The position numbers were made by a program, and so were the translations under genes. The notes below the pieces were generated by a model, which saw only the letters and a list, made by a program, of their open reading frames with translations, was not told where the DNA came from and did not search any database. Below are positions 5,911 to 6,097 of a stretch of 6,097 bases of DNA, piece by piece (position 1 is the first letter of the stretch; each line of letters opens with the position of its first letter). Source of the DNA: Deltaproteobacteria bacterium (lineage in GTDB: Bacteria; Desulfobacterota; DSM-4660; Desulfatiglandales; Desulfatiglandaceae); NCBI GenBank assembly GCA_019313765.1, contig JAFDAP010000244.1, positions 1 to 6,097 of the forward strand. The letters are read 5' to 3'.

Positions 5911-5931
5911 CGTAAAATCAATGCTTTTACG
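5911..5931. repeat. 7-bp palindrome CGTAAAA/TTTTACG upstream of the last gene
   Basis: Bases 5911-5917 and 5925-5931 are perfect reverse complements around a 7-base loop. A related CGTAAA also occurs at 5900-5905. It lies 66 bases upstream of the last gene in the 193-base gap (5804-5996). No T run follows, so it is not a standard terminator; an operator is possible. Nothing else in the gap looks coding or structured. Confidence 0.4.
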
Positions 5932-5984
5932 TTCGACAAAAAGAGTAAATCATCTTAGGCCTTGCCTCAAAAATTGGATTACCG

Positions 5985-5989
5985 AAGGA
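5985..5989 (+). promoter_or_regulatory. strong Shine-Dalgarno sequence for the last gene
   Basis: AAGGA at 5985-5989 lies 7 bases before the ATG at 5997. This is canonical spacing and fixes the start of the truncated gene. It is the only strong ribosome-binding site before any gene in the window. Confidence 0.75.
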
Positions 5990-5996
5990 AACAGAG

Positions 5997-6097
5997 ATGG
6001 ATAGAGGAATAAGAAGCGAAGAGAAGCTTCACTTTAACCGCCAGGCGTGCTGGGGCCTTTCGTGGCTGATTGGATACATCCTATTGATGATCTGGTG
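5997..6097 (+). CDS. partial small membrane protein, possibly DUF997/YhdT-like symporter subunit
   Basis: Only the first 33 codons are inside the window; the frame is still open at the edge. The start is secure because of the AAGGA seven bases upstream. The product begins with a charged, soluble stretch (residues 1-15, MDRGIRSEEKLHFNR), followed from about residue 17 by a hydrophobic segment rich in Trp, Leu and Ile (ACWGLSWLIGYILLMIW), which is probably the first transmembrane helix. The pattern of a short hydrophilic head, a conserved-looking A-x-W at the membrane entry and an aromatic-rich helix recalls the small subunit family DUF997 (YhdT), encoded next to the pantothenate:sodium symporter PanF. 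That match is from memory and weak. If right, a sodium:solute symporter gene should follow immediately downstream of the window. Otherwise it is an unassigned membrane protein. Confidence 0.6.
   Translation, partial: MDRGIRSEEKLHFNRQACWGLSWLIGYILLMIW

Noticed and set aside
5733..5939. Minus-strand 68-codon frame with TTG start covering the gap after the peptidase gene
   Set aside because: It runs antisense into the 3' end of the well-supported peptidase gene, has a TTG start without a Shine-Dalgarno sequence and shows no recognisable family; parts look protein-like but this is not enough.
1..6097. A defence island, toxin-antitoxin pair, phage or other new multi-gene system
   Set aside because: The complete genes belong to recognisable housekeeping-type families. 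No nuclease, integrase, transposase, reverse transcriptase or toxin-like reading frame is visible.

Overview
The window looks like a piece of chromosome from an anaerobic deltaproteobacterium-like organism (Desulfobacterota). This is inferred from the gene families, the moderate GC content and intergenic repeats of a style I associate with that group; no marker gene in the window proves it. No phage, transposase, CRISPR, rRNA or tRNA gene is visible. Most genes are ordinary housekeeping types. I do not see a convincing new multi-gene system, but several small structures deserve a second look.

Left part (1-2503). The first ~90 bases hold a GC-rich, multi-armed inverted repeat of the REP type. 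It is followed by a short + strand gene for a DUF721/DciA-like protein (153-461), a family linked to loading of the replicative helicase. Convergent to it, and overlapping it by 8 bases at the stop codons, is a minus-strand pair: a DUF1015 protein (2503-1148) and a TrmN6-like SAM-dependent methyltransferase (1170-454). The methyltransferase start lies 23 bases inside the DUF1015 gene, so the two are almost certainly co-transcribed and probably translationally coupled.

Middle part (2504-4055). A divergent intergenic region separates the DUF1015 operon from a + strand amidohydrolase of the 5-methylthioadenosine/S-adenosylhomocysteine deaminase family. The region holds a perfect 16-base AT-rich palindrome, candidate promoters facing both ways, and a protein-like minus-strand reading frame that appears broken by a single +1 shift. 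SAM-dependent methylation produces S-adenosylhomocysteine, which the deaminase family can recycle, so a metabolic link between the two transcription units is possible but unproven.

Right part (4056-6097). A 383-base non-coding gap carries an AT-rich imperfect inverted-repeat element and, closer to the next gene, a good sigma70-like promoter candidate. Next comes a membrane-anchored M23 (LytM/lysostaphin-type) metallopeptidase with predicted beta-sandwich domains before the peptidase (4439-5803). After a 193-base gap with a 7-bp palindrome, the last gene starts at 5997 behind the only strong Shine-Dalgarno sequence in the window. It is cut by the window edge after 33 codons and begins like a small membrane protein, perhaps the small subunit of a sodium:solute symporter.
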